Shown: one piece after another, positions 29,061 to 44,100 of the stretch | Layout: every line of letters starts with the position of its first letter | Position numbering within the stretch: position 1 is the stretch's first letter | Assembly (NCBI GenBank): GCA_943735955.1 | Contig: OX030955.1 | Location: 10,804,147-10,868,146, forward strand | Origin: Piscicola geometra | Taxonomy: Eukaryota > Annelida > Clitellata > Hirudinida > Piscicolidae | Length of the DNA stretch: 64,000 nt | Direction of reading: 5' to 3' | Made by a program: the position numbers and the translations under genes | Notes under the pieces: generated by a model | What the model was told of the DNA's origin: nothing | Seen by the model: the letters and a program-made list of their open reading frames with translations, nothing else | The model's database searches: none

Positions 29061-29390
29061 GTCGTCGTCATCCTTATTATCATCATTACTTTTCCCATTT
29101 ACATGGTTATAGTCTTTGTGGCTTTGGTTTAGTATTAGTGAATAGTTTGAAATTATGAAGAGAATATAATATTTATTCAAGAAAAATATAAGTTTTAGTT
29201 TTCATGTTTTTAGAGTCTAAATATCAATAAGAAATAAACTTTCAACATTTTTTTTCTATTGTTTTATCAAAAATATTGACCGCATTAACTCGATTATAAG
29301 AATGCAAAAACTTAAAGCTAACACAAAGAAATGCTAAATGAAAGCGAGACTAGTGAAGACTAAGATCGAGATGAACAAAATTAGGGTATT
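29061..29390. other. 3' flank of the ROCO gene
   Basis: AT-rich sequence that includes the 3' UTR of the minus-strand ROCO gene. AATAAA-like words occur, but the polyadenylation site cannot be fixed. Confidence 0.4.
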
Positions 29391-32163
29391 TTAATTAAAG
29401 TATTTAAGGCTTGAGTTCGAATGAAGATCATAATAATGTTTGGAACACACCCATCTCAACTCCCTTCCCAGGTATATTGGTCTAAGATTTGAAAAGCTTC
29501 CATAAACTAAGTCTAAATTGAAAAAATCTGCAATATCCTTACGACTTGCGTAAGTAGGCACTTGGAAAATACTCTCTGAGTTAAGATTTTGATCACTTTT
29601 GAAAAATAAATCCGGCAGTCCATCTCCAAGGGTCATTAAGATTTTGGTCAAAAAAGAAACAAGTCGGTTTCTGTTTTTCATCAACCAGTTATAACTGTCG
29701 TAAGAAGATTTGTCAAAGTTTACAGAAGTTTCATCATCATGGGCTTGTTCGAAGACGCCTGAGTACTCGGGAAGGTCCATGAAGAGATTGGCGATTGGTA
29801 TCAAGAGCTTGAGGTTACTGCTGAACTCACTGCCTCCTTGAATGATTTGCACCAACAAAAAAGCTAGATTTATGAGTTTTGTTAATTGGTCTTTATTTTC
29901 TTTGTCAGCACACATAGATGCAGTCAATCGGAAACAACAGCCATCTACTAAGTGCCACTGGTTTGGACTCTCACACAAAAAGTGCACATCAAATCCCTCC
30001 ATGAATTTTACGTAGGATCTTGACATCCACTCCATTTTGCAAGTTTCTTGACTTGGAGGCAGGATGATTATAAGCCTTGGAACTTCATAATCTGGAACGT
30101 CTGGCTGCTCGGAAAACTCATTGACAATCAGTTCCAGTGGAATTGTTTTATAGTTGCCTGTAACAGCTCTCGCCCAGCTTCCTAGGTGGTGCCAATAGTC
30201 ACACACTGGCTTCCGTTTTATCGAGACTCCTCTGAAGAAGATGGGTCTAGGATTTGATTTTTGAAATATAACGCACTTTGGACACAGCACGTAGTGATAG
30301 GTGTTTTCTGAGTCCGTGTCGAAATTAGCATCACAAGATCGACTAGCTTTTGTAGCAGTTTTCTTTAACTTTGAGAAAGGTTCATACAAAATATGATTGA
30401 TTTTAGAGGGTCTAGTGCAGTCTATCCAATCTTCAATATGTAGGTATAAAAATTCAATGAGCCTCTTCATTATGCAGCATGGCTTCGATCCTCGAACACA
30501 CACTCTCAGCTTATCTCTTTTGTGGTTCAATGAAAACTTGATCTTATGATACTTGCTGTTCACATAAGTTTCTTGCGCTAAGCATTCTTTGCTGCGCGAT
30601 ATGAGAACAACCTTTTCATGACTTTCATTCAACATTTCACGACAATCGTCACAGGAGTCGTAATTGCTTTCGATGAAGCAGACAATCTGTCGCTGATAAA
30701 TGACGGGAAGCGGCTCATCTAAAACCTGTAAAAAGTTTTTTCCTTTTTCACTAATCACAATGTCTATTATGTTTGTGAAAATTTCTGAACGGTTAGACAC
30801 TGTGCACAGCTCGTAGGTTATTTGTTTTTCATATTTTTCTGGCGTGGACGTCCACACAGACGAATGAGGTTCACCCATTTTCAAAATATGAGGAAACAAG
30901 TAGTAGCCGCTGCTGGATTCAAAGCAAAAGCCATTAAGACAAAGTCTATTTCTTATTAGATGGTTTAAAGATGCAGGCTCAACAAAGTCTAAATTTGAAA
31001 AAAACTTTTCTGTTTTTATGTTTTCAAATACGATTTTTTTCAAGTATACTTTATCAACAAACTCATTTTCCACAGTTTTCATAATTTTAAACTCAAGTTT
31101 TCTCAGCCATTGAAGATTTATTAAGATGTACTTTAAAGATAATTTGCTACTTTCCAGCACAATGAGTTGGCCTCTTTTTTGGCAATAGCGCAGTAAGAGA
31201 GGAATCTGCCAAAAGACGATGTCGAAGCTTCTGCAGATGGAGACGATTTCGTCATAGGCTAGCAAAGGTGGTCCGTTGTTTCGGGACTTGCATATGGAGT
31301 TCAAATGTTTGATAAAAGCTAGCCAGTTTTCGGGAATATTGCTTTCATTTTTTCTAAGTGAATAAAGGCAGTTGTCGCTAGCGAAATGTCGAAATATGGC
31401 TTTTTTTAAATATTCGATACAGGGATTTTGCTTTTTGCTCTCTCTTGGAAAATATTTTTTTGAATCAATTTCATAATAACCCACAACGTGCGGGTAGCTT
31501 TTGGACGTTTTGAAAGAATCTTCAATGGCGAGTAGAGAGTTGACTTGGTAGGATGTGTCAGCAGAGTTAGTGCTATTGGAGTTGGCTGATTCGCTGGACT
31601 GGTTCATGAAACAAGCGGCTGTTGCAGTGCCGTACGTGGATCCTAGGCTAAAGTCGATGCAGCTGATATTGAACTTAGAGGAGGTTTTGACGTTGAGGCA
31701 TCTGGAGAGGATGGTTTTAGAAGTGCACAAAAAACAGGTAGAGCACAGTCGGTTGGAAAACTTGTAAATGTGAGAAGCCCTTTCTTTGTCCAACAGCTCT
31801 TCAAGCGATTTTAAAATTAAGGAAAACGTAGACGACGATTTAACTTGCTCGGATTTAGTACCAACTAACAGAACTGGTGTGTCAGGGTACAACTCTTCTA
31901 GCGTTTCAAGCCATAACTCCAAGGCAGTTAAGTGCCGAGTTGTAAGCACAAACTGCAATTCGTTCTGCGTTTCAAACACCGTCAAGTCGATCGTTAATAT
32001 AACAGCGTCAAACCAGAGTTCTCTGATGAAAAAGTCCACTTTTTCAACGTCGAGAAGTATTGTAGTTATGAAATGACTCTTGCCGGATTCATCTGTTTCC
32101 TCAAACGATTCCACCTCGATGCTGTCTGGAAAGTGATTCTCATTCTTTCCTTTGAACTCTTGT
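29391..32163 (-). CDS. ROCO gene last exon: rest of Roc, COR and C-terminal region
   Basis: Encodes 923 residues to a stop codon. The first 165 or so complete Roc: a core strand AVILTIDLTVF, then ALELWLETLEELYPDTPVLL and VGTKSEQ. The last is the G4 motif with Glu instead of the usual Asp (NKxD/TKxD). The G3 segment (ILLDVEKVDFF) lacks the DxxG pattern, so GTP binding or hydrolysis may be weakened. COR-type sequence follows, with PRLIIILPPSQ, YVKFMEGFDVHFLCESPNQW and LINLAFLLVQIIQGG, ending in NLRPIYLGRELRWVCSKHYY, a tail often seen in metazoan ROCO and related proteins. CPKC near residue 625 may be part of a metal site. It starts at the acceptor CTACAG, as the Arg codon is split. Confidence 0.88.
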
Positions 32164-35100
32164 CTGTAGGTTGAATACATTCGAGTTATATTTCAGTATT
32201 AGGTGACCAAAAGATTACGAATAAAGTTGAAAAAAACTAAAATAATTTGTTTTAAATACATTTTGTATACAATACAAAATATGTAGTGTTAATCAGGATG
32301 TTTAACAACGTTCCTTTAAAGACAATAGAGATTTTAGAACTAGTTCGTGAACACATTTGAAGTAAAAATAAAAGAATAAGCCAAAAACATTGAATAGATT
32401 TATAAAATTATCTATTTCCAATTAATATAAAATTTAAAATGACTAAAAGAAATGCATTGTTGATTATGGTCATTTACAAGACATTAATACGGACTTAAAA
32501 GTGCTTCGCAAAATGTATTTAATTAAACAGGCAATTTGAATATAATAATTTGACTTTAATACCACTTCAAAAAGATTTCCTGTCGCTTTCTGTCGCTAAC
32601 ATAATTAATATTTTTACCGTTACTGTTTCTAATAGTATTCTATTTTTATACGTAGATAAACTTGTTTAAAAGAAATTGATAATACTATATCAGTGTATAT
32701 TCAATTGAAACGGAAAATGCATTAGATTTCAGTAACATTATAAAGCCTTCTGTGATTGAATGATTTGAATGATGTACTAACCTGCACAGCCCGTGGTCAT
32801 CCATCAAAGCAGCCACCAGTGACCTTCTACCCGATCCAGACCCTCCCACCACTGCAATCACAATGTCTTTAGAATCAGATGACTGTTTAGATAAGAAATG
32901 TTTGAGTTCCAGATACTCTAAGCAGCCGTTCAAATCTCTTCTCGTCTCTTTGGGCATCAAAACCGAGTTGTAGTACTCAAACAATTTTAAGCTTTTGAAC
33001 AAGCTCCAGAGACACGCTGGTAGTCGCTTGATGGGGTTGTATGAGATATCAAATACTCTTAACTTTTTCATTTCTAGCATTGAAGATGGCAGTTCTGTAA
33101 TTCTGTTTTGTTTTAACCGTAACTCTTCCAAATTCGTCAGATCACTCAAGAAGTTAACGTTTTCCAATTTGTTTCCGGATAGATTCAAAATCTTAAAATA
33201 ACAGTAAACATAGTTAATAGAATTCATGAAGTATATTTTAAAATCTATTTTTCAGTAACAAAAATCCTTCATGAAGTTTACCTGGAGCTCTTTGAGGTTG
33301 GATATAGATTGAGGAAGCGAACGTAGCTTTGGACTTTGAAAGTCAAGACAGAGAATTCTCAGATGGACAAGTTCAGCTATTTCATGAGGAAGTCGACAGA
33401 TGGCGTTGTTGCTTAGCCTCAAGACGCGTAACGTCTGCGCCATTTGCAAGATGCTTTTTGGAAACTTGGAAATTTGTAAATCGCAGAGACAAGCGGTTTG
33501 TAAGCGAAAAGAAATAAGAGAATGGTTGAGTGAAAGTTCTTCTGACTGCGACAGACCTCCTATCAAATACAAATTCATAATCACTGAAGCATCAAGTTTT
33601 TCAATCACCTGTGTACGTGAGATTACGAAGTTAAAAAAATATTAACTTAATTTTTTTAATTTTAAATTTTTTTTTCATTAAACGGCAAATACAGTGAAAC
33701 TTCTCTTATGAGGACAGTGCTCGGATCAAATATTTTGTTCTTCAAAAATTAAAAATTTATATTGCATTCAAACTTTTCACTGCTAATTTATTTAAACTTT
33801 AAAAAAAATCTAAAAAACATTATTTATCATTTTGTAAAAAAAAACAAATTATATATTTTTTCGTTGCTTTTAGGCATTGAGTGAGTTTCGGATCTTTCTC
33901 CATCAAACTATATTTTAACAATCTCTTTGTCATGCTCCATGCTTCTCTGTGGGACAACATCTCTGGTTCTTCTTCACTCACTTCTTCATTATCTTCATTT
34001 GCTTCTTCTGAAGCTTCATTTGCTTCAGTTGAAATTTCCTTGAAACAAGATGCATATTCGCCAAGTTTTTAATTCTTCGGCAGTAGAACACCAACCACGT
34101 GTTTATCAACATTACCAGAATTTTCAATAAGAATGTCACTTTTAAAAGCACAGTTAAATTTTTTTTTGTATTGTTGTAAATCCCTAAAATTGCATCTAAT
34201 AAGCTGATTTTTTAGCGTTTTTTTTGTTCAATGAATGTAGAATAAACATCAAAATTTGTAAGACTTCTCAATATAAATATCTATATTGAGGGGTCAGAAA
34301 CGTGCACTGATACCAAATTATTTCAAAAAGGCTAAAAATGTAAACAAAAGTTCCGCGTAAAGGGGTTAAATGTTACGTATAAGCCTGTCCTTTTTACGCG
34401 TTAGATAGGTTTCCATTCTTGAGAGGTGATTTAAATGCAAAAACAATCTGTCCCTATGAAATCGCTCGTCTAAGAGAGGATTCCGCTCTTGAGAGGGTTC
34501 GCCTAAGAGAAGTTTTACTGTATTTATTAGCGTCTTATTTCAAACTTCAAGGCTTATATATGCAAAATGAAAAGACATATTTATACACAATATTTACAAT
34601 ATATGTAATGTTAAAATTTCATCCTTTCTAAGTTTTAACTTATTTAAACCGAAATATTAAGTTCTTTAGGGAAAAAAGTATCCAAACATTCATGTTAAAA
34701 AATTATTGAATTACTGAAGAAGGATCAAGAATGTTGATGGGAAAAAAAATTCGAAGAGCCGTTAAACAAAAATAAGAAAATTAGAAAATCTTCATTGAAA
34801 ACTAAATTAAGAATTAAAAGTGTGTGGAGTTAATTAAAAGGAATCATGTCTATCAAAAAGAAAGCTGTGGGCACTTTTAGTATTAGAAACTAAATGCAAA
34901 TGTATATCGTCGAATTCAACCAGCCAAAGCTAAATAAGTTAAAAATTAAAAATTAAAGTATTGAAAAAACCTTAAATTTGAAGTTTTTAATTAGAGTTAA
35001 ATTAAATATTATGTCAAAAAATGTCGATATCTCGGAAAAATTGGGATTGTTTGCGTCTAGTTTATAATAGTAATCCATTTTCTAAAGTTGTAAAAGTTTT

Positions 35101-38100
35101 TAAATATGTAGGTTTTTTATTATAATTTAGAATACAAATAAACATGTGAAAAATGATTTTAAAAATTAAATTTGTAGCCGTATATGACTTCTTTTTAATT
35201 ATTCAATCAAACCTGCAGAATATGTGGCAGGGAGGTGTTGCTGATAACGATTAAGTCACGACAATGACTGAGCGGAAGTTTGTCGAATACATTGCCATTT
35301 TTCAAGTTCTGTAGCACACTAACAATGAACTTGAGTGAGCTTGCTTTTCTGGTCGTCTTCTGCGACATGTCCTTGTGTTGAGACTTTCCATCCACCATTT
35401 TTGATAAGTCCTCCACGTCTCCGTACACTAGGCATGGTTGCAAGGCCTGTCAGAGAAGTGTAAATAAAACATTCAAAAGAAAAATTGTGATTTTATTCAT
35501 AATATCAGTAATTTTTGTATAATTTTATTTAATTCATAATTCTATATTTTCTTTAAAAGTCCTTTTTTATAGTTGATAAAAATGTTATAATAAAACTGCT
35601 TTAATGTATTTAAGTTTTTTAATAATAATAATGTCTCTTTATAATGCGTCAAGGCACGCAACTGAGGCGCCACTCACACGACATAAGTCGTGAAACACTG
35701 CTTCATATACACTAGGTATTCGAACAGAGATTCGAACTGGCGACCTTTAAGTTGCAGGTCCAACGACTTTACCATCTAAGCCAACCCCCTCGCTTTTATA
35801 AAAATTAATTCTAGAAATATTTAATAACCCTTGCTCAGCTTCAAAATTCTTTTATATTTGTATTTTTGCTTTTTCGTCGAATGCGAGTAGAAGGCTGCGT
35901 TAGCCGTTTAACTTTATTCTCAAAACTTTTCAATGTTCGAGAAATTTTATTTGGATTATTATACCTAAAAAAAGATGTATGTTTGAATATATATATTAGG
36001 GTCATAAGTCAATGAATAATTGTACAAAAGTAATGAATAAATTTTCTTGTTAAAAAATGTCAACCACAAACCAAATTTCAATTTTTTTATTATTATTATT
36101 TATTAATTAAAATTGTTTAGAAAAATTAAGTTAAATTGATTGAAATTAATAAATTTATATAAAAAGTTGTTCTCCATGATAATCTCTTTTTGAAGAATTT
36201 TCATCTTGAAGACTTTTTATTCTGAAAACTTTTTATCCTAGAACCACTCTAAGTAAGCCTTACCTACTATTTTATAGATTTTGTGTTGTGTGTGATCTTT
36301 TTTATCGAAATAAAACTCATTTTCATTAATTTATATAAGTTTCATTAATTTGCTGAAAACAGCCGTTTTGAATTCAAATTTTTATTTTCAAAGTTTTTTA
36401 TAAAAGACTTTTAAGATTGAACGACGACGATGATGATGATGTCTATTTAAACTTTCTTCAAAACTTTCGACGCTATCAATCAATTGATGTCAGACTTTAA
36501 GTCACTCTTTCCCTAAAGTAACTTTAATTGATTTATCTTTTACAAATATTTTAAAATGTAAGCATTTAGATAAAAATAATATTAATTCAACTTTAATCCT
36601 TACAGATAAAGACTCATTTACATTTTTAGAATCAGTCATGAAGAATGGATCAAATGACTGCCGTTAAACAAACACAAAAGGCGCAGATGTTGCAATGATC
36701 TTCAAAATCACAAGGCCATCGTGTTTTATTTATATTTTCGGCTTATTTAAACAAAAGCCTTTTATTTTGAAATACCATTTTAGAAATTAAACTTAGAGCT
36801 TCTGAGTTTTTGCATTGTAGACCTTAAACTATCAAACTAACTTAGTAATAGAAAAAAATTTTTGTTATTAAGTTATAAAATTATAATTTCTTTCACTGAA
36901 AATCTTAAGCAACTATATCAAATAATATTTTGAAAAAATTAAAAATAATTTGTTAAAAATTATAAAAGAGTTACGAGCATTTATTTAAACATTAAAAATG
37001 CGATTTCTGATGCCAGCGTGTGTAAACGGAGACATAAAACAACTTTTATTTAGATAAACTACAAAAGTAAATTTTATAAATTAAATGATTAATTAAAAAA
37101 TAAAGTTTTCAGGTATGTATAATTTATAGTAAATATTGGTTGTGGATAAACTGCAGAAGGAATAATGCAGAAAGGTGTGTAAAACGCTGATTGAATTTTG
37201 CAGATTAATCAGATTGATAAATAATGTAATAATAATTAATAGATTTTTATATTAATTAAATATAAAATTTAAATTTTTTCAACCTAAAATCGGTTCTATA
37301 TAAATAGAAAGTTTTATTTTTTATACATTTTTTTTAAATTTCAGCCTAAAAAAATAAATTTTTATTTATTGAAACAAATATTTGTGTATTTTCTGTAAAG
37401 CTGCTTTTAACCCATCAATCCGCAGATTCCATCTGCAAAATTCAATCAGCGTTTCATACATTTACATTCCGCATCTTTCTGCATTCTTCATTCTGCAGTT
37501 TATTCCACAAGCATAAATATAAATAAAAATATATGCATATTTGTCAAGCACACACACAGACTCCAATTAATCTGGGCAGTTACCGCTTCAAGTGGGTCAG
37601 AGCAAACGAAAATTAACGTTAATAAATTATAATTCAAAAAAACAAGTGCTTAGAATTAAAAACGATATTTTCTGAAAACCTTAAAACTAAATTCTTGAAA
37701 AATGTGATGTATTAATTCACATTTATAAGAAAAAAAGGTAAAAAAATAATGTAAAAAAAAATTAACAAACTATTAAAACCATATTGTATTTAATTCATTT
37801 TCAAACAAATCTCAATTTTAAAATTGAAGATTTATGGTTATTTAATTTTCTGTGAATTTTTTTTCGTGATGTTTTAATAATGGAACACTGAGCAAATATG
37901 GGTTAAAAATGAAGTTATTTATTTTAAAGATCTGACCCATCGTCTTCCTCCCGTCAGCGTCAACATCATGGTCCATATTACATTAACTCCTTCTCCTACA
38001 ATCATACTGTATGATTCATACTTCATAGAATGCAAAAATTGAAATAAATTAAGAAAAAAATATTTTAAATTGAAATAAAATAGTGTTTTTTTTCCAAACA

Positions 38101-41100
38101 ATTTACAGAATTGAAATAGATTAATTATTTTTAATCACACCAAAATTTAAATAATCTTTTTAAGCCTTTCTGCCAGTTTTTCACTAAATCACCTTCTTGC
38201 TTCTACCTGACTAGCCACAACTTTTCTAACTCAGTAATTAATCTTATTTGCACTTTTTCTATACATTTTCTATATGAAATAACATCAAAGCCACTTGAAG
38301 AGGTTACTTTCGTATGTTTTTGACGCTCATAAGTACAAGTTCACAAGCATCAAAATCTTTAATAAAAAGCTATTTTACAGTTTTTAAAGCATTTTTGGTA
38401 CTTTTAATATTTAAACATATTTGAGTTTGTTTTAAATGTTTTATTTCTTTACTTTGTAACGGTTTACGCATGTTTTATATGCATTTTCTACTCTGGTGTG
38501 AATGCCCGCTGAAGCAGCTTGTTGCTTTCAAGCTAAACATAGGCGATTGAATTTTCCATCTGTGAGTTTCAGTCCGTTACCATCCCTTTTTTTTTAAATC
38601 CTAACGAGAAAAAAAATCAAATTTTTGTAACGAAAGACAAATTTCTCTGTCTTATTTTATTGTTAATTTAGAAAAAAAATTAATTTAACGTTTTTGAATT
38701 AAATTAAACATAGTTGTTGTTTATTTTATAATGGATTTAATTGCATGAAATAAAATTATGTTTTTCCTAATAATTTTGTTACAAATAAATCTACTGTGTC
38801 AACAAAACCATTATGTAAATATTTAACAAAAAGTAAAACCATTAAAGTTTGCTGGAAGCTTGCAACAAGATGCCAATAATGCGCATTTTCAGTGCTTCAA
38901 GCAACCTTTATGTAAAATAGGGAAAATCTCAGCTCCGATGAATTAGAAATACAAATTGCCATGAAAGTTTTCATAAAAAAATTATAAGTAGCTATAAATG
39001 ATTATTAATGACTTGGAAGACAACCTTAACTAATACGTGCTTCTCTAGTCTATCCAAACATCTTTTCCTATTTCACCACGAAAATGTTTTTTTTGGGATC
39101 TGTTTTGCGACTTCCTGCAGCTGCTCAAAGATGGTTTCTACGTGTTTGCACTGCAGTCTGCTGTTGGAGCATTGACCTGTACAATCGTGATGTTGAATGG
39201 CCTTGCTTTTGGGCGAATACTGAAATTCGGTTGGAGATTGGGGTTAGCCTTTTTATTTTGGAGTCGTCACGTTTTTTTCATGTATAAAAAATCCTGCGTC
39301 ATCTTTAGGTGCATCGTCACAACCACAGATATACACTCTGGGATACTCTTGGATACATTTTTTGCTAATGCCTTTTTAAAGCATTTCATAGAAACCGAGG
39401 ATGTTCCACTGGTATCATTGCATCTCATCACTGAAAGTTTTTCTATTCTCCCTTCTTCTCTAAGTGATCTCAAATTCTACGTGCCAATACTAATGTTGCT
39501 TCTGGAACGAATATGACTTTTTGTTGTCGTTATTGCTATTGTTCTTTTTGTTGTTTCTGTTGCACCAGAAACCCTGTTTTCATCTCCACCCTCGTGTGCA
39601 GCGGATAGTGCGGTCCTTGGTAACCCGGGCAATGGCCAAGCCGGTACAGAAAAAATGTTTTGAAATATAAACAACGGAAAGATAATAATGACTCATCAAT
39701 CACTTTTCTTTCTCATTTTATTCTATTTCCCATTTATATTCGAGTCATTCGTCAATATTCACATCCTAGTTGTCTGTGTTTGTACGAGTGCTTTTAAACG
39801 TTTGCATGCTTGTATATGTCTCTTATATCATTTTCAACGCGCTACATATTGAATTTCAAAATTACTAAATAAATATTATGTTGAAAAACTATTTCTGAGA
39901 GTTTGACTTGGAAAATCAATCAGAAATCAAGTTTAAACACAAATGACATCTTTTCCGTTATCACGTCATAGTTTTTGGCTAAAGCAATCATTCAAAAAAA
40001 ATTAAGTTTGTGTAAAAACTCTTGACGTCTTTTGCTGAGATTAATCTTCAACTCATGAAAAAATTATGTTTTCTAATTTCTCTAATGTTAATTTTTTTTC
40101 TTCAGTTAAGTTTTAAATAATTTGATTTGTTTCATTCCCTTTGTAACTTTTTTCCATTGTCTCTGTGACTTTTTCAATCTGCTTCGTTTGGTGCTATGCC
40201 AGAAGCCTTATTGATTTGGGATGATTAGTGTTGAATATCTTTTAATATGGCTTTTTTATCGTTTCGAGCCAGCTTTGCTCTTTTTTATATTCTAAAAAAC
40301 GTTAAAAAAGTTATTTTCGGCATTTTCTCAGAATTTTCAGTCGTTTAACGAATGAATATAGTTTTAGAATCATTCAACAAGCTGTTTATTTTAAATAATT
40401 GAAAATCTTTAATTTATAAGATTTAAAATCCGGTCTATATATTTGTTCAACAAAATTAAAAACGCCGTGTTTATTTATATTTTTCCCCTCTCTTGAAAAC
40501 ACATAATCATTCAAATACATTACTAGGAAAATAAAAAAATTCTAACGTCTTAAATATGCCAAAATACACTACACCACGTCTCGAGACTGTTACGATCAGA
40601 TGCTTGAGCCGTAAGCTTGGATTAGCTGGAAGGCGATAAATAGCGGGTGAAATGATCGAAGTCTGATATAGGTCCGCAAAGTTAATTGAATGAAGAAATT
40701 CCTTTGTTGTGTTGTGCTATAGCATATAGCTGACAGTGCTGTGTGTATGTTGAAAGCAGCTCTTTAAGGGTGGTTGCCGAGAAGACTGTATTGGTTGAAG
40801 CTAAATTATTAATGAAGTTGATGAGTGTATCGCCAAGGAGAGCGATGAGAGCCCAGTGTGAATTAGAAATGATTGCAAACATTAAGAAACATCTCCGAGT
40901 TTACTAATTCATCTCATGAAAGTAGTTGATCTCTGTGTTTTTGACATCTTGTTGAATAAAAAGTTTGACTATTTATAAATATTTTTTTGAATTCTATTTG
41001 ACACTTTTTTTCCATTTTGAGTGAACGAATGGCTGAATGGTTAACGACCCGCTGCTCACAGCCATAGGTCGTGAATTCAATTCCCACACACCCTAGTAAC

Positions 41101-44100
41101 CAGCATTGGGGAGAGATGGCCGCTGCCAAAGGAAACTTAAGCTTCCTAAACAGAAATAACCCAAAATAATAATAACTTTTTTTCAACGATCAGACTGGTT
41201 ATGGGAAACAGTTAGGATTTCATTTTGACCCTGAACGATGCATCAAACCATTTACCAGTTTTTGAAAGAAAATTGAAAGTTGACTTTTTTGACTTGGCTA
41301 TAAATAATATTAGCGAAGAAATAATGGAAAAGAAGATCAAAACTACTCTAGCGTTAATAGCTCTTGAATGCTTCTTAGCGTGTTCAAACAATCTAAACAA
41401 AGCAATGAGAGGAAAAATATTTAGAAAAAAAGAACTCTGGATCGCAAAAAATTAATTAAATTTTTTTTAATATTAAAAAAACAAGTTTATCTTATTAAAT
41501 TGATCATTCAACAGCCTGATAAACAATTCTTAGATGTTTTTAACCAGACTTTCACTATCGAATAATATAATTTCATTGCCATAGTGAGTATGTAAATATG
41601 CATGATTACATGTAGGACGTAGGACACAAGACACTGTTTTTTCAAATATGTAAGTTTTAAATTCTAATTTCTATATCCACTATATAATTCTATATCCACT
41701 ATATAATTCTATATTCTCTCCATTATTATCGGTAAGTTTTTATATATTTTTTGTGTGAATCAAAAAAGTAGAGCATGGGATTATTACCCCTTTTTCCATT
41801 TTAACGATTATCATATTTTATCATTGCGGTCAAGGATGGGTGACTTCAAGGGGCGGCGATCTGCTGCAAATCTTGGAGGGGTCCTACCCAGCATGAACGA
41901 TCTTGGGGGGGTCCTGGGGTCCAGATCTCTCCTTCCCACACTTGAAAAAGCATTTTTAAACTTCTGTTTTAATACTAAAATTTAATTTAGCGAAAAATAG
42001 TTTAGTTTTAAACAGCTATCACAATACTCACAATGTATTACTATATAAACATTCTTTTTTGTTTCATGGTTGACGATTTTGCTCGTATCAAAACAAGAAT
42101 TTAAAAACTTTTAAATGAAAAAAGTGGAAGGGTTCACATAAGGCGGACCCCTTCACTACAAAAAAGTGGAAGGGTCTGGACCCCAGGACCGCCAGGATCG
42201 CCACCCATGATGACTTCTGATACTATATCTTTTTTGAAAACTTTTCCATGTTAATACCATTGCTGTCAGAACTTTCTCAAAGGAAATTGAAGACGACGAA
42301 AACTATTTGGACAAAAAAATCAAAGTGTTTTTCTCAGGATACTAAACTATGAGAAAACATGATCGAAGGTCATACGACTTTCAATTTGCTAAAGATGCCA
42401 ACATTGTTGTCTACAAGTGGAATGACAACAGTGTTGATGTCAATCGCTTCATACGCATAAACCGTACAACCAACACACACTGTTATAAGATATTCGCAAA
42501 ATGAAAAAAGAACATTGCTGTAACACAACCACATCTCCTCCACGCCTATAATGAAAATATGACGGGCGTTGAGCGTTGTGATCAAAAGTTAAATTTGTAT
42601 GGTATCTCTATTAGGAAAATAATTGCTCTTTCCTTTTTTATTAGAGGAGAGGACATAATCATCAATTTCGAAATTCTTAAGCGTCTACTTAGAACATGAT
42701 TAACCTCAATAATACAAAGAGTTTGACACAATAATTAATTTTTTATATTAAAAATAACCTCCCTTCCCACTTGCAATTGAAAAAACTCACAAAATGGAGA
42801 AGTTAAGGAAAAACATATTTTTTTAACTTATCTAAAGTTGTTTGCAGTTTTTTAAATTTCAATCTTTCCTGGTTAATACTTTCATCTAAAAAAATTAAAC
42901 TTCTTCTTTTTCAGTGAAAGGGTCATTTTTTGATTTCAACAGGCATAAAAGTTCAAGTCTTTTTCGCTTTTTTCTATAAACCAGTTTTTCCAATTTTTTA
43001 ATTTTCTTTGGAACTTAGCTATTTTTCTTTTACTCTAGTTAAGTTTTGACTATTTTTTTTACTTAAGTCACAGCTTTGTAGCCTCCGAAAGGCGGGATCA
43101 TGCCATCTATGGGCTGCTGGTTCTTTTTTAGGGTGATGGATTTACTGACTGCATTCAATTGACCAGTTTCTTCAGTCTATGGTTCACCTTACTACACTGT
43201 CTTTCTATTCCAAGGTTGTGAACAAGAGTGTCATCGATTTCAGAAGCTTGCTCACTGATTGGGAACTCCATAGAGTAGGCTTCTTCATCACTGCCCTATC
43301 TCTCTTCTGTCGATCTAAAACCCTCTTGAGATAGGACTGCATAAGAGAAATTAGCTTATAGACTTACTTTTAGTGCTCAAATGCTGCCTCTGACACCAAG
43401 TGCACATCCAAGCAAGCAAACACCACCCGAACAACCTCAAATAGGAAAGTTCCATAACTTTTTTGACTAGACAGGCTAGACGATTGTTTATCTGTGGGTT
43501 CTGGCTTGAGAGCTCAGTGAGATCACTGAAGTGGTTAATAAAGACTGTTACTGTCTTGGAAAACCCCGAGCTTGTTGTTTTTGTAGAAAAACAAGCCACT
43601 GAATACCATTCTTTGCTCAAGGTAGAAAAAAAACTCATTGAATCGGTTCCGAATTTTGACTTTTTCGATTTTTCGCCTTCTTTTGACCCCCCCCCTAGTT
43701 ATATGCTACTGCATAGATATAATTGAAAAAAATTCTCGCTGTTCCAAAAAGCACACAAAGGTACACTGGATCATCTACAGTTTTGGCGTCACATAATAAT
43801 ATAAAAAAAGAATAATAATATTAAAAATAATAATATTATTATGAATAATATATAAATAATAATAATAACAACTAAATATAATAATAACTCAATAATAATA
43901 AGAAATTATACCTTTCCTTTAAATTAAGTTAACTTTCGATTAACACGTTAAGAAATTAACTGAGTTTGAAATTTTAAGGCAGCTAACTAAATTTATCGTA
44001 ATTAAACTTGTTTTATTCTATTTTATTGTTTGGCGCTACAGAAAATAATTGAATAAATTTGTTTGAAAATATTTATCTCATTTTTGAAGTTGCAATACAT

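Noticed and set aside
31555..32076. Plus-strand open frames inside the ROCO last exon
   Set aside because: Shadow frames; the Roc domain is on the minus strand.
37919..38101. Minus-strand frame considered as an ankyrin exon
   Set aside because: No acceptable donor, and the ankyrin reading is already continuous between the exons at 46.7 and 35.4 kb.
39142..39516. 124-codon hydrophobic plus-strand frame as a membrane protein gene
   Set aside because: The opposite strand carries LINE endonuclease motifs in the right order, so this is antisense of a LINE relic.
40682..40882. 66-codon minus-strand frame considered as another ROCO exon
   Set aside because: No donor follows before the stop, and the only nearby acceptor would give a different phase from the other exons.
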